DNA from: Bacteroidales bacterium
GTDB taxonomy: Bacteria; Bacteroidota; Bacteroidia; Bacteroidales; UBA932
DNA: 64,000 nt
Assembly: GCA_017546605.1 (NCBI GenBank)
Contig: JAFYSH010000014.1
Location: 62,001 to 126,000 of the forward strand
Reading direction: 5' to 3'
Of this stretch, positions 53,266 to 62,376 are shown one piece after another. The position numbers and the translations under genes are program-made. Positions within the stretch are counted from its first letter, which is position 1. Each line of letters opens with the position of its first letter. A model generated the notes under the pieces. The model was not told the DNA's origin. It saw only the letters and a program-made list of their open reading frames with translations, and did no database searches.

Positions 53266-54537
53266 TTAAAATAGATAACCGGTATTGATGTAGAAACTTC
53301 CGTTACCGTCTTGTCCGTTGAATGCTTTACCGTATTCAAAGGCGACGATAAAGTTTTGATTCATGATGAACCGCAAACCAGCTCCACCGGTCAAGTGCAG
53401 ACGGTCTTTTGTAGTTCCCAATGCACGGTATTGGTCGTAGGCAGCTTTGTAGGCGTCGGTCGGATTGCCTTGGGCATCCATACCCCGATAACTCATATCA
53501 TAATCCCGGATGGTCATACCGCCATCGCAGAATGCGTTGATGCCAAATGCGATGTTTTGGTTCCAAAGTTGGAAATCAACAAATCGCCAACGGATTTCTG
53601 CATTGAAGAAGGCAACATCCAGGCCTTGGATACGGTTGCGCATCATACCCCGAACGGTGCGGTAACCCCCCACTGCGTCGCGGTTAAATCCTTCGCCAAA
53701 GACATCCAGGAAGGGAAGGACGTAGAACGGAACATGGTCCCCAATCGTTCCTTGATAGTTCAAACGGTATGCGAAAGTCAATTTTTCAGCGATGACCGGG
53801 AGGTAATGACGGAAGGTCAACGCATAGCGGTTGTATGGATGAGAGGTGCCCAGGAAACTGGGTGCCAGCATGGTGTGGGCTTCTGCCCAAATGCCTCGTG
53901 TCGGGGCACCCTCTTTATCGCGGGTGTCGTATACCAGCCCCAGACGAATCACGCTGCTAATGCCTCCGTTTGCCTCATCTTGCGGAATGAGACCCCATTG
54001 CAAATATTCATCGTACAGCGTATTGAAGTCCACATCGGAGCGGTTGGTTCTAGTGTAGGAAAAGTAGTATCCGGCCTCCCAGAATAACTTGTTTTCATAC
54101 AAGTTGCCAATGAAGTCTGCTTTCAAAATCGGAGTTTGTCGGCCCATGCGGTAGTACATGCTGGGCAACTCGGGGTTGTAGTAAGCTTCATAGCCATTAA
54201 ACCCGTAGAAATCCAAAGCTTTGTCAATCATCAGGGTAGCAGCCAATGATGTGCGGATACCCGGAATCAAGTGTTTGCTGTCGAAGGTGAGGGTGTAGAA
54301 TTGGGTTCCTTTGGTAAAGAAAGAAGCTTCCATGTACCATTTGGACTTGTAGTCCGGGTAAAAAGAACCATCACTGAAGTTATAAATGTTCAGCAAGGCT
54401 CCGTATTGAAATCCTTTATCCGCATCGTAGGCGACAACCGGAAGCGGGCCAAAGTTGAGGCCTTGCTTTTTGATCTCTTGTGCATAGCTGTTGAAGCAAT
54501 AACAGATGAGGGTCAGCAGGATGACAATTTTTTTCAT
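53266..54537 (-). CDS. Omp85-like outer membrane barrel without POTRA domains
   Basis: A 423-residue exported protein (signal ending NSYAQ) with repeated amphipathic strands and the lid-loop motif in GGYRTVRGMM, resembling VRGF/Y of Omp85 proteins, then a C-terminal strand ending in FYINTGYLF. No POTRA repeats are seen between signal and barrel, so it resembles the stand-alone surface-antigen barrels of Bacteroidetes rather than BamA. It is last in a possible pgk-transporter-acyltransferase-barrel unit on the minus strand. Function unknown. Confidence 0.82.
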   Translation of the reverse strand: MKKIVILLTLICYCFNSYAQEIKKQGLNFGPLPVVAYDADKGFQYGALLNIYNFSDGSFYPDYKSKWYMEASFFTKGTQFYTLTFDSKHLIPGIRTSLAATLMIDKALDFYGFNGYEAYYNPELPSMYYRMGRQTPILKADFIGNLYENKLFWEAGYYFSYTRTNRSDVDFNTLYDEYLQWGLIPQDEANGGISSVIRLGLVYDTRDKEGAPTRGIWAEAHTMLAPSFLGTSHPYNRYALTFRHYLPVIAEKLTFAYRLNYQGTIGDHVPFYVLPFLDVFGEGFNRDAVGGYRTVRGMMRNRIQGLDVAFFNAEIRWRFVDFQLWNQNIAFGINAFCDGGMTIRDYDMSYRGMDAQGNPTDAYKAAYDQYRALGTTKDRLHLTGGAGLRFIMNQNFIVAFEYGKAFNGQDGNGSFYINTGYLF

Positions 54538-54547
54538 AATGTGAGTT

Positions 54548-55894
54548 TTAAATGTGAAGGAGATCGGAATAAGCCGATCGGACTTGACGAATCATCCGAC
54601 GCAAAGAGGCATTCCGGCTCCATTTGCAGTCAGACAGGAATAAGCGGATATTCTGGGAGCAATCTTGTGCAAAAATGGGGGCAGGGAGGACAGCTGTCAG
54701 AGTCAGCAAGGCCCATACCCACGGAAGGTTACAGAACAAGATGCTGCCATAAATAACTAAGAGTAACGGCCAAAGGACCAGGTGTAGAACAAAGCGGACC
54801 GAGTTGTGGAACGCTTTGTCTTTCATGACATACTTGAACAGGGCTTCGCCGATTCCGACAATGGGGGATACGGCTAACATACAGCCTGCCAAGTAGGGGA
54901 AGGTGATTAGGCTCAGCAAGTAATTTATACCCCGTTTCCGCCAAGGGCATGCGGGAACCATGCTGGCCAAACTGATTTTTTGTCGGATCCGCTCTTCATG
55001 AATTCGCTGGCAATTATCCAGCAATGCATCCATGGCTTCCGGTTGGGAGGCTCTTAATGTGGCGATGCGTGCAGCTGTCTTTTGGTTGGCCAGGAAACGG
55101 AGACGAGTAGGGCTTAGGGACGGATTTTCTGCACGAAGTTCTTTCTGAGTAGCTTCAGCAACCAAGGCAGTCAGCTCATAGCTGGCCTGGTACTTGTCAT
55201 CATCCGGCAGGTATAGGATGTGCTGTCTCATGGCTTGCGTAAGGTGGGTGCGCAGCTCATTGATGAGCTCTGCCGGTTGCAGCTCGGGATGATTCTCTTG
55301 GAACTGACGGATGTTGATCGGTGTTCCCAGCTGGATGTGTACGTTGGAATGATAACGGAAGTAATTGCCGTATTCAATGCCGACCGGTACAATGCAAACG
55401 TCCTTTTTATCTTGTAATAATTGTTGGCTTTGTAGCGCAATCCGGAAGATCCCTTTGGATAAGGGAAGTAAGGAATGCTGAGCGCGATGTGTGCCTTCTG
55501 GAAGAATGCAGAAAGGAACACCATCCAAGAGTACATCCACGCTTTTGTCGATGATTTCCTGGTTTTTCTTAACTTCTTCAACCCCATCTCGAATACGCAT
55601 AATGGGCATGATTTTGAAGAAGTTGAGGAGTTTGGCGATGACCGGGTTCTTAAAGATGTCAGCACGGGCGACAAACACCTTTTGCTGTTTGTCGATGGTT
55701 AAGACAATCAACGCATCCATCAAAGCATTGCTGTGGTTGGGGGCGTAGATGATTGCTGCATCCTTCGGCAATTGTTCTCGACCATAGTACTCGATATCCC
55801 GGTAGGCTTGTCGTAGGCTACGGTCAACGTAATTCCGCAGGAAATGATAGAGTCTGTTGCTCTCCTGGATCTTTTTAACTTTATGCGGCTTCAT
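54548..55894 (-). CDS. 1-acyl-glycerol-3-phosphate acyltransferase-like protein
   Basis: Start set at 55894 (MKPHKVKKIQESNRLYHFL); the first 14 nt overlap the transporter gene. The 448-residue protein has the PlsC-type motifs PNHSNALMD (52-60, with His54 and Asp60) and LPEGTHRA. Five residues separate His and Asp, one more than in PlsC, as in a long-form branch of the family. C-terminal half has hydrophobic segments (AGCMLAVSPIVGIGEALF, LLLVIYGSILFC), so it is membrane-bound. It probably acylates a glycerophosphate or a related lipid; substrate not certain. Confidence 0.85.
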   Translation of the reverse strand: MKPHKVKKIQESNRLYHFLRNYVDRSLRQAYRDIEYYGREQLPKDAAIIYAPNHSNALMDALIVLTIDKQQKVFVARADIFKNPVIAKLLNFFKIMPIMRIRDGVEEVKKNQEIIDKSVDVLLDGVPFCILPEGTHRAQHSLLPLSKGIFRIALQSQQLLQDKKDVCIVPVGIEYGNYFRYHSNVHIQLGTPINIRQFQENHPELQPAELINELRTHLTQAMRQHILYLPDDDKYQASYELTALVAEATQKELRAENPSLSPTRLRFLANQKTAARIATLRASQPEAMDALLDNCQRIHEERIRQKISLASMVPACPWRKRGINYLLSLITFPYLAGCMLAVSPIVGIGEALFKYVMKDKAFHNSVRFVLHLVLWPLLLVIYGSILFCNLPWVWALLTLTAVLPAPIFAQDCSQNIRLFLSDCKWSRNASLRRMIRQVRSAYSDLLHI

Positions 55895-56837
55895 CTTGGA
55901 GAGGTTTGCGTCGGAAGATGGTCGCAATGGTCAGGCCGGAAATGATGTGCCAAATTCCCCACCATGCGGTGACGAACAACATGCCTCCAAGGCCTTCTTG
56001 CGGGAAGATATTCGGGTTGAACAGCAACACCAAGCCCAAACCGGAGTTTTGAATACCAGTTTCGATGGTCAACGAACGACGGTCCCTTCGTGGTAGTTTC
56101 ATCAGGGCGGCTCCGCTATATCCCAAGCTTAAGGCAGCAAAGTTATGGATGAGTACAATGAAGAAGACGTACCAGATGTGTTGGATGAACAACGTGAAGT
56201 TTTGTGAGAAAGAGATGACAATCATCGCCAGGAAGAAAAACAGCGAGGAAACCTGCATCGGTTTTTTGAGTTTTTCTGCCCATTTCGGACACCAGTGTGT
56301 GAAAAGCATACCGAGAATGATCGGAATACCTAACAAAATCAAAACTTGCCAGAACATTGGCCAAAAAGAAATGGTGAGTTCGGGAATGTCAATGGCTTCC
56401 CGACGATCCAGCAAGTTGGTGTACATTTTTCCCCAAAAAGCAAAGTTGATAGGGGTAATGAACGTGGCGGTGCAAGTGCTGACAGCCGTCATACTGATGG
56501 ACAACTCCGTGTTTCCTTTGGAAAAAGAAGACATGAAGTTGGAGATGTTTCCGCCGGGGCAAGATGCAACCAGAATCATCCCCAATGCGATCATCGGGGG
56601 GATCCAGCGGTACATCAGCAGAATGAGCAGGAAGGTTATAGCGGGCAAACCAATCCATTGCAGGAATAATCCGGTTGTGATGGATTTGGGTTTGCTGAAA
56701 ACTTCTTTGAACATACTAGGCCGGAGGCCAAGGGCAACACCAAACATAATGAAGGCCAATACGATATTGATCGTGTGGATACCCGCTTCATTGAAATTGA
56801 TGGTGATGGCATTCAAGGATTGTAGTTGTTCGTACAT
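55881..56837 (-). CDS. Bile acid:sodium symporter (BASS) family transporter
   Basis: A 318-residue integral membrane protein with about nine or ten segments and BASS family motifs: ASCPGGNISNFMSSFSKGN (about 91-109, the sodium-binding region) and ETGIQNSGLGLVLLF. Substrates of this family include bile acids, pantoate, pyruvate and other organic anions, so the name does not prove bile acid transport. It starts 25 nt after pgk and overlaps the acyltransferase start by 14 nt, fitting a shared transcript. Confidence 0.9.
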   Translation of the reverse strand: MYEQLQSLNAITINFNEAGIHTINIVLAFIMFGVALGLRPSMFKEVFSKPKSITTGLFLQWIGLPAITFLLILLMYRWIPPMIALGMILVASCPGGNISNFMSSFSKGNTELSISMTAVSTCTATFITPINFAFWGKMYTNLLDRREAIDIPELTISFWPMFWQVLILLGIPIILGMLFTHWCPKWAEKLKKPMQVSSLFFFLAMIVISFSQNFTLFIQHIWYVFFIVLIHNFAALSLGYSGAALMKLPRRDRRSLTIETGIQNSGLGLVLLFNPNIFPQEGLGGMLFVTAWWGIWHIISGLTIATIFRRKPLQDEAA

Positions 56838-56862
56838 AGGTTAGGTTTTAGGATTAAGAAAT

Positions 56863-58113
56863 TTATTCCCGGATTGCTTTGATGCCGGGAAGTTCGATCC
56901 CTTCCAGGTATTCCAACATGGCTCCACCACCGGTAGAAACATAGCTGACATCTTTCGCAAATCCCATTTGGGTAACAGCGGCTACGGAGTCTCCTCCGCC
57001 CACTAAGGTAAAGGCTCCTTCTTTGGTGACTTCTGCCAGAATGCGGGCAATGCGCTTGGTTCCTTTGGCAAAGTTAGGCATTTCAAAAACGCCTACAGGG
57101 CCGTTCCAGAGGATGGTGCGGGACTTTCTCAGTACTTCTTCCCAGCGGTCCAAAGAGCGGTCGCTGGCATCCATTCCTTCCCAACCTTCTCCAATGGCAT
57201 TGGACGGGAATATTTGGGTGGGGGCATCGTTTCGGAATTCTTGGGCAGTGATTACCTCGGTAGTGAAATAAAGGTTTACACCCTTGGCTTTGGCTTTTTC
57301 CATAATGCTACGGGCCAAATCCAACTGGTCATCTTCGCAAAGGGATTTTCCGATGTGTCCGCCTTGTGCTTTCATAAAGGTATAGACCATACCGCCACCA
57401 ATCATCATGTTGTCCACAAAATCCATCAAGTGTTCGATGATGGCAATCTTGGACGATACCTTGGCTCCACCCAGGATGGCCGTCAAGGGACGTTCCGGAT
57501 GTCCGAGTACTTGATCTATGGCGCGAATCTCGCCTTCCATCAGGTAACCGAACATTTTGTCATTGGGGAAATATTTGGCGATCAGGGCTGTAGATGCGTG
57601 TGCGCGGTGAGCGGTTCCAAAGGCATCGTTGATGTAGCAATCTGCATACGAAGCCAGATGTTCCACAAATTTCTTTTGGCTTTCTTTGACGGCTGCTTTT
57701 GCCGCTTTCTTCTCTTCTTCTGTGGCATCGTCAGCCAATCCTCTGGGTTTGCCTTCCTCTTCCGCATAGAAACGGAGATTTTCCAGCAACAGGACTTGTC
57801 CGGGTTGGAGGGCCGCAGCCTGTTCGTCCGCTTTCATACAGTCGGTAGCAAATTGAACAGGGCATCCCAAGTACTCCTCAATGCGACGGATGATGTGTCG
57901 TAAGGAGAATTTGTCAGCCGGTCCTTTCGGGCGGCCCAAGTGGGACATGATGATCAGAGCGCCACCGCCTTCCAATACGCGTTTAAGGGTAGGGATGGCT
58001 GCACGGATACGGGTATCGTCAGTAATTTCAAAAGATTCATTTAGAGGAACATTGAAGTCAACACGAACAATGGCTTTCTTGCCGTTGAAGTCGTATGAAG
58101 TGATATTTTGCAT
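56863..58113 (-). CDS. pgk: Phosphoglycerate kinase
   Basis: The ATP-generating step of glycolysis. 416 residues with [11 protein letters not shown] (about 17-27), [34 protein letters not shown] and the ATP-binding [13 protein letters not shown] near the C-terminus. All family blocks are present. A small insertion rich in Glu/Lys around residues 120-150 is common in Bacteroidetes Pgk. Promoter box upstream on the minus strand. Confidence 0.97.
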   Translation of the reverse strand: MQNITSYDFNGKKAIVRVDFNVPLNESFEITDDTRIRAAIPTLKRVLEGGGALIIMSHLGRPKGPADKFSLRHIIRRIEEYLGCPVQFATDCMKADEQAAALQPGQVLLLENLRFYAEEEGKPRGLADDATEEEKKAAKAAVKESQKKFVEHLASYADCYINDAFGTAHRAHASTALIAKYFPNDKMFGYLMEGEIRAIDQVLGHPERPLTAILGGAKVSSKIAIIEHLMDFVDNMMIGGGMVYTFMKAQGGHIGKSLCEDDQLDLARSIMEKAKAKGVNLYFTTEVITAQEFRNDAPTQIFPSNAIGEGWEGMDASDRSLDRWEEVLRKSRTILWNGPVGVFEMPNFAKGTKRIARILAEVTKEGAFTLVGGGDSVAAVTQMGFAKDVSYVSTGGGAMLEYLEGIELPGIKAIRE

Positions 58114-58159
58114 AGAATAGAAAATTTAAATGTTTATAAAAACACGCAACTATCAGGGG

Positions 58160-58167
58160 CAAAGATA
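58160..58167 (-). promoter_or_regulatory. -7 box for pgk
   Basis: TAtcTTTG on the minus strand, about 46 nt from the pgk start; no clear -33. Confidence 0.5.
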
Positions 58168-58188
58168 GTAGAAAAATGTTTTTTTAAG

Positions 58189-58196
58189 TATCTTTG
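58189..58196 (+). promoter_or_regulatory. -7 box for the methyltransferase gene
   Basis: TAtcTTTG on the plus strand, 19 nt before the ATG at 58216; divergent from pgk. No clear -33. Confidence 0.55.
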
Positions 58197-58215
58197 AGCA
58201 CTTAAATGATTGAAT

Positions 58216-59160
58216 ATGCTGATACAAACACCTCCAGCCAGTTGGAAAGATTATGAATTGATTGACTCCGGCAATTATGAAAAATTGGAGCGTTTTGGAC
58301 CGTATGTGATGGCAAGACCTGAGCCGAAAGCATTGTGGAACAAGGCGCTTTCTGATCTTGAATGGAAACACGCATGTCATACGACCTTTCAAGCAGGGGC
58401 CGGTTTTGGTCGTGCCGGAAAGGAGGACAGTGGAACCTGGAAGATGTCAAAACGTATGGCGGATCAGTGGACCATTCGTTACGGAGGCCCGGATGGTGAT
58501 GCGCCTGCCGGCTTGGATTTTCGTTTGCGCTTGGGTTTGACTTCCTTTAAGCACGTTGGGGTGTTTCCGGAACAGGCTCCCAACTGGGATTTTATTTTTA
58601 AACAGACTCATCGCGTAGCGCAAGAGCTCAAACAAGTCCCCCGTTCGTTGTCGCATACGCCCAAGGTGTTGAATCTCTTTGCTTACACGGGAGGTGCTTC
58701 GTTGGCTGCCCGTTGTGCGGGAGCGGAAGTAACGCACCTGGATTCGGTGAAGCAGGTGGTGACCTGGGCTCGGAACAACATGGAATTGAGTAACCTGGAA
58801 AATATACGCTGGATTGTCGAGGATGCGTTGAAGTTCGTGCGCCGGGAAGTGCGTCGGGGCAACAAATACCATGGATTGATTCTGGATCCGCCGGCTTATG
58901 GCCATGGTCCGGATGGTGAAAAATGGAAATTGGATGAGTGTTTGTTTGACTTGTTGCAACAGTGTTCTCAAATCTTAGCTCCGGAGCATGCCTTTATGGT
59001 GGTGAACCTGTATTCAAACGGATATACTTCTGTGTTGTCTGATACCTTGGTGGAAGACACCTTTGGCAAGGCGGGCGAACGTCAGTCCGGAGAACTGGTG
59101 TTGCGGGATCGGGCAGGCCGTGCGTTGCCCTTGAGCGTGTTTACTCGTTTGAGCCGTTAG
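58216..59160 (+). CDS. Class I SAM-dependent methyltransferase (RlmI/RlmK-like)
   Basis: Start at the ATG at 58216 (MLIQTPPASWKDYEL); a TTG two codons earlier is less likely. 314 residues. The C-terminal half has SAM motif I in VLNLFAYTGGASLAA, motif II in VTHLDSVKQVVTWARNN, and LILDPPAYGHGPDGEKW, the DPPxYG motif typical of the 23S rRNA cytosine-5/guanine methyltransferase family RlmI/RlmK. There is no PUA domain, so the N-terminal 140 residues differ from RlmI. Substrate unknown, most likely rRNA. lgt follows after 27 nt. Confidence 0.85.
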   Translation: MLIQTPPASWKDYELIDSGNYEKLERFGPYVMARPEPKALWNKALSDLEWKHACHTTFQAGAGFGRAGKEDSGTWKMSKRMADQWTIRYGGPDGDAPAGLDFRLRLGLTSFKHVGVFPEQAPNWDFIFKQTHRVAQELKQVPRSLSHTPKVLNLFAYTGGASLAARCAGAEVTHLDSVKQVVTWARNNMELSNLENIRWIVEDALKFVRREVRRGNKYHGLILDPPAYGHGPDGEKWKLDECLFDLLQQCSQILAPEHAFMVVNLYSNGYTSVLSDTLVEDTFGKAGERQSGELVLRDRAGRALPLSVFTRLSR

Positions 59161-59187
59161 GATGTTATAAACAATAAAGAATTGAAA

Positions 59188-60015
59188 ATGAATTTACTGA
59201 GTATTGTGTGGAACGTGGATCCGGAAATTTTTCGGATTGGAGGCTTTGCTTTGAGGTATTATTCCATCCTCTTTCTTTCTGGCTTTGTGCTGGGGTATTT
59301 TATTTTTAAGGGCTTTTATCGTCGGGAACATCTTCCCATCGCACAGTTGGATAACCTCTTCTTTGTGTCGTTGATTGCTGCGCTGATTGGGGCCCGTTTA
59401 GGACACGTAATCGGCTATGATCTACGATATTACCTGGCTCATCCTTGGGAAATTCTGATGACCTGGAAGGGAGGGTTGGCCAGTCACGGAGGAGCTGTCG
59501 GCCTTCTAATTGGTCTGTGGTGGTACGTGCAACGTTACGGTCGCAAATATGGCATCAACTATATGTGGCTGTTGGACCGCTTTATTATTCCGGTGACATT
59601 TGCAGGAGCCTTGATCCGTTGTGGAAATCTGATGAATTCAGAAATTTATGGAGACGTGACGACTCTTCCCTGGGGTTTTGTTTTTGTGCGGGCCAATGAG
59701 GTGTTGCCTAAGCATCCGACCCAACTTTATGAGGCTTTGGCTTATGTCCTGCTGGGGATTGCACTGATGTGGTTGTATCGCCATCGTCTGGAGAAGCTCC
59801 GTCAGGGGTCGCTGTTTGGCATCTTTTTGACGTTCTTGTTCGGAGCACGCTTTCTGATTGAGTTTATCAAGGAGCCGCAATCGAATTTTGAGGTAGGAAT
59901 GACCTTGAACATGGGTCAATGGCTGAGTGTGCCCTTTATTGTTGCGGGTATTGCGATCTGGATTTGGAGCGTAAAGCGTGGAAAACCAGCCCGGTTGCCT
60001 GCTCGAAAAAAATAG
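59188..60015 (+). CDS. lgt: Prolipoprotein diacylglyceryl transferase
   Basis: Adds diacylglycerol to the lipobox cysteine of prolipoproteins, the first step of lipoprotein maturation, needed here for the many lipoproteins in this window (SusD, GldH, S9 peptidase and others). The 275-residue membrane protein has about seven hydrophobic segments, GGLASHGGAVGLL, the signature IRCGNLMNSEIYG and HPTQLYEAL. Start at 59188 (MNLLSIVWNVDPEIF), two codons after a weak TTG. Its stop codon shares a base with the terminator of convergent smpB. Confidence 0.95.
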   Translation: MNLLSIVWNVDPEIFRIGGFALRYYSILFLSGFVLGYFIFKGFYRREHLPIAQLDNLFFVSLIAALIGARLGHVIGYDLRYYLAHPWEILMTWKGGLASHGGAVGLLIGLWWYVQRYGRKYGINYMWLLDRFIIPVTFAGALIRCGNLMNSEIYGDVTTLPWGFVFVRANEVLPKHPTQLYEALAYVLLGIALMWLYRHRLEKLRQGSLFGIFLTFLFGARFLIEFIKEPQSNFEVGMTLNMGQWLSVPFIVAGIAIWIWSVKRGKPARLPARKK

Positions 60016-60031
60016 GACGGTTGCCCGTCCC
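60008..60031 (-). terminator. Terminator of smpB, overlapping the lgt stop
   Basis: On the minus strand GGACGG-GCAA-CCGTCC is followed by TATTTTTTTC, 6 nt past the smpB stop. The hairpin lies across the lgt stop codon on the other strand. Confidence 0.75.
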
Positions 60032-60036
60032 TTGGA

Positions 60037-60492
60037 TTAGTGACCTGCCCGATCCATTTCTCGGCGCAGGTCTTTTTCTTTAATCGTTTGCCGTTTGTCG
60101 TATTCCCGTTTGCCTCGGGCCAGGGAGAGATTCAGTTTTGCATAGCCGTTCTCGGCGATGAAGATTCGGGTGGCCACCATTGTCATTCCTTTTTCCTGGG
60201 AGGCCCGTTTGAGTTTCCTCAATTCCCGTTTGGTCAGCAGCAGTTTTCGATCCCGTTTGGGGTCGTGTTTGTTGAACGTGCCCCACCAATAGTCAGCCAC
60301 GTGCATGTTCTTGACAAATAGTTCAGTTCCGACAAAATAACAATAACTGTCGGTCAGGGAGGCTTTACCAGCGCGGATTGATTTGATTTCCGTTCCGGTG
60401 AGCACGATGCCGGCAGTAAAAGACTCAATGAATTCGTATTCAAATGAGGCTCTTTTGTTTTTGATTTCTACTTTACTTTTCGCTTTTGCCAT
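60037..60492 (-). CDS. smpB: SsrA-binding protein
   Basis: Carries tmRNA to stalled ribosomes. The 151-residue protein starts at 60492 ([19 protein letters not shown]); an upstream open frame runs through the promoter and lacks family similarity. [18 protein letters not shown] and the basic C-terminal tail [19 protein letters not shown] are intact. Predicted leader is only 6-8 nt. It is divergent from the miaA fusion gene with adjacent -7 boxes. Confidence 0.96.
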   Translation of the reverse strand: MAKAKSKVEIKNKRASFEYEFIESFTAGIVLTGTEIKSIRAGKASLTDSYCYFVGTELFVKNMHVADYWWGTFNKHDPKRDRKLLLTKRELRKLKRASQEKGMTMVATRIFIAENGYAKLNLSLARGKREYDKRQTIKEKDLRREMDRAGH

Positions 60493-60503
60493 AATCAAGA
60501 GCG

Positions 60504-60511
60504 CAAAAATA
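60504..60511 (-). promoter_or_regulatory. -7 box for smpB
   Basis: TAttTTTG on the minus strand, 11 nt from the smpB start codon, giving a very short leader. It lies 2 nt from the opposing miaA box. Confidence 0.5.
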
Positions 60512-60513
60512 GT

Positions 60514-60521
60514 TAAATTTG
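60514..60521 (+). promoter_or_regulatory. -7 box for the miaA fusion gene
   Basis: TAaaTTTG on the plus strand ends 8 nt before the ATG at 60530, so the mRNA would have a leader of only about 3-5 nt. Two polymerases could not bind this and the smpB box at once, so expression may be mutually exclusive. Confidence 0.5.
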
Positions 60522-60529
60522 TCGTTACT

Positions 60530-62308
60530 ATGTATAACTTCAAGCAGATATTGGACCAAGCTGCTGGAAAGCGCTTGATTTGTGTATTGGGGCCAACCGC
60601 CTCTGGCAAAACGAAGTTTGCCGTCCGTTTGGCGGAAGCCCTGGATGCTGAGATTATTTCGGCGGATTCCCGTCAAGTCTATCGGGGCATGGATATTGGT
60701 ACTGGAAAAGACCTGGCAGACTATGTTTTTACCCGTGAGGACGGAACACAGAAAACCATTCCTTACCATTTGATTGATATCGCCGATGCCGGAGAAAAAT
60801 ATGATATTTTCCGGTACCAGCGTGACTTTGCAGCCGCATATCAATCCATTGTTGCTCGAGGCAAACGTGTGATTCTTTGTGGCGGCTCCGGCCTGTACAT
60901 TGAGGCAGCCTTGCGGGGTTATTCTTTGCCGGAAGTACCTCCAAATCCGTCGTTGCGTGCCGAGTTGGAAAAAGAATCAGATGAAGCCTTGATCGCGCGC
61001 CTGGCCAGTTTGAAGAAGCTACATAATACGACAGATTATGATACCCGCAAACGTTTGATCCGAGCCTTGGAAATTGCAATTTATCAGGCAGAACATCCCG
61101 ATGAGGAAGTGTATCACGAGGGTGAACGGGTGTTGTTTGATCCGGATGAGATCTTGTATTTGGGAGTTCAAGTGTCGCGGGAGGAACGCATCCGTCGGAT
61201 TGATTTGCGTTTGGAGGCTCGCTTGCAAGAGGGTTTGGTGGAGGAGGTGAAGGGCTTGTTGGAGGGGGGTGTTGCCCCGGAAGATTTGCTTTATTATGGC
61301 CTGGAATATAAATTTTTGACGCTCTATTTGACTGGGCAGCTGGAGTATGAGCAGATGGTGGACGCTCTTCGTACGGCAATCCATCAATTTGCCAAACGTC
61401 AGATGACTTGGTTTCGAGGGATGGAGCGTCGGGGGATTCCCATCCATTGGGTAGATCCTCAACCCGAGATCTGGATGATTTATCCGGCCTACACGCGGCA
61501 TTGTTCGGATGTTGCGCATAGTTGGTTTACACAGGAAGCTATGGCCTTGGGACTCAGCGTGCGAGTGTTGTTTTTTGAAGATTTTCAGGCAGATCTGCCG
61601 TTTGGTTTTGCGTCTGAAAGCCGTTGGCCCGATGGCGTCTTGCTTCGTGGGTATGACAGATTGGTGTCCGAATTCTTTGAAGAACGCGGCATTTTTGTCT
61701 TTAATCGTGCTGAACCGATGTTTTGTTCTCGGGATAAGTGGCAAACGACGGTATGTTTGCAGCAAGCCGGTTGTCCTTTGCCGACAACCTGTTGTGGTCC
61801 TTGTACTTGGGAACAAGTGATAGCCGAATTGGGTGTACCTTTTGTGTTGAAGCAACGTACCGGATCCAAGGGAGAAGAAGTTTTTCTGATTCAAAATAAA
61901 ACCGAATTTGATCAGGCGGCAGCTTGCTGTGCATCCTATTTGTGCCAATCTTATGTGAGCAGCAGTTCTGGACGCGATCTCCGTGTTTGGGTAATTGGAG
62001 ATCAAGCTGTGGCAGCAGTTGTTCGCGCCAACGAACATTCCTTTAGGTCGAATTTTGCACAAGGAGGAAAGGCCTTTGCTTATGATTTGACTACACCCGA
62101 AGGACGTACGGCTGCAAGTCTTGCGGTGCAGGCAACCCGCTCGGTGGGGCTCTTTTTTGCGGGGGTGGATCTGTTGTTCCTGCCTGATGGCCAGTGGACG
62201 GTTTGTGAGGTGAATGGAAATGCGGGTTTCCGGACCATCTCGTCGGTTTCTAATTTTAATTTGCCCAGAGTTTTGCTGGAGGCTTGTTTGCGGGAGATAC
62301 GTCGCTAG
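60530..62308 (+). CDS. miaA: Fusion of tRNA dimethylallyltransferase (MiaA) and a RimK-like ATP-grasp ligase
   Basis: One uninterrupted 592-residue frame. Residues 1 to about 313 are MiaA, which prenylates adenosine 37 of tRNA: P-loop GPTASGKT (21-28), [17 protein letters not shown] (44-60), [13 protein letters not shown] (118-130) and [17 protein letters not shown] (291-307), the normal end of Bacteroidetes MiaA. Residues about 314-592 form a full RimK-type ATP-grasp enzyme: a pre-ATP-grasp domain (WMIYPA ... [13 protein letters not shown]), SRDKWQTT (400-407, Lys403), [14 protein letters not shown] (438-451), [10 protein letters not shown] (481-490), Arg499 in [18 protein letters not shown] (545-550) and the metal-binding CEVNGNAG (559-566). 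RimK-type ligases join amino acids to proteins or small molecules. The start at 60530 fits MiaA and the promoter box; the open frame upstream is antisense to smpB. I know of no named enzyme with this architecture. Confidence 0.9.
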   Translation: MYNFKQILDQAAGKRLICVLGPTASGKTKFAVRLAEALDAEIISADSRQVYRGMDIGTGKDLADYVFTREDGTQKTIPYHLIDIADAGEKYDIFRYQRDFAAAYQSIVARGKRVILCGGSGLYIEAALRGYSLPEVPPNPSLRAELEKESDEALIARLASLKKLHNTTDYDTRKRLIRALEIAIYQAEHPDEEVYHEGERVLFDPDEILYLGVQVSREERIRRIDLRLEARLQEGLVEEVKGLLEGGVAPEDLLYYGLEYKFLTLYLTGQLEYEQMVDALRTAIHQFAKRQMTWFRGMERRGIPIHWVDPQPEIWMIYPAYTRHCSDVAHSWFTQEAMALGLSVRVLFFEDFQADLPFGFASESRWPDGVLLRGYDRLVSEFFEERGIFVFNRAEPMFCSRDKWQTTVCLQQAGCPLPTTCCGPCTWEQVIAELGVPFVLKQRTGSKGEEVFLIQNKTEFDQAAACCASYLCQSYVSSSSGRDLRVWVIGDQAVAAVVRANEHSFRSNFAQGGKAFAYDLTTPEGRTAASLAVQATRSVGLFFAGVDLLFLPDGQWTVCEVNGNAGFRTISSVSNFNLPRVLLEACLREIRR

Positions 62309-62321
62309 ATAGCGCTAAATA

Positions 62322-62361
62322 AAAGAAAAGGGGCAGATAATTTTATCTACCCCTTTTCTTT
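62322..62361. terminator. Bidirectional terminator between miaA fusion and rplI
   Basis: An 18-bp inverted repeat with one mismatch (arms 62322-62339 and 62344-62361, core AAGGGG/CCCCTT) and a 4-nt loop, ending in a T-run on each strand. It ends both the miaA fusion transcript and the rpsF-rpsR-rplI operon. Confidence 0.9.
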
Positions 62362-62376
62362 TTATGTGTTAAATGC

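Noticed and set aside
60383..60529. A 49-residue N-terminal extension of the MiaA fusion
   Set aside because: It is antisense to the smpB coding region and precedes the promoter box; MiaA homology begins at 60530.
60493..60609. A 39-residue N-terminal extension of SmpB
   Set aside because: It crosses the promoter and the miaA start, and SmpB homology begins at 60492.
61400..61500. Possibility that the MiaA/ATP-grasp fusion is an artefact of a lost stop codon
   Set aside because: The join is in frame without repeats or low-quality-looking sequence, both halves are complete, and no separate start signal for the second half is visible. Read-level checking is still listed as a test.
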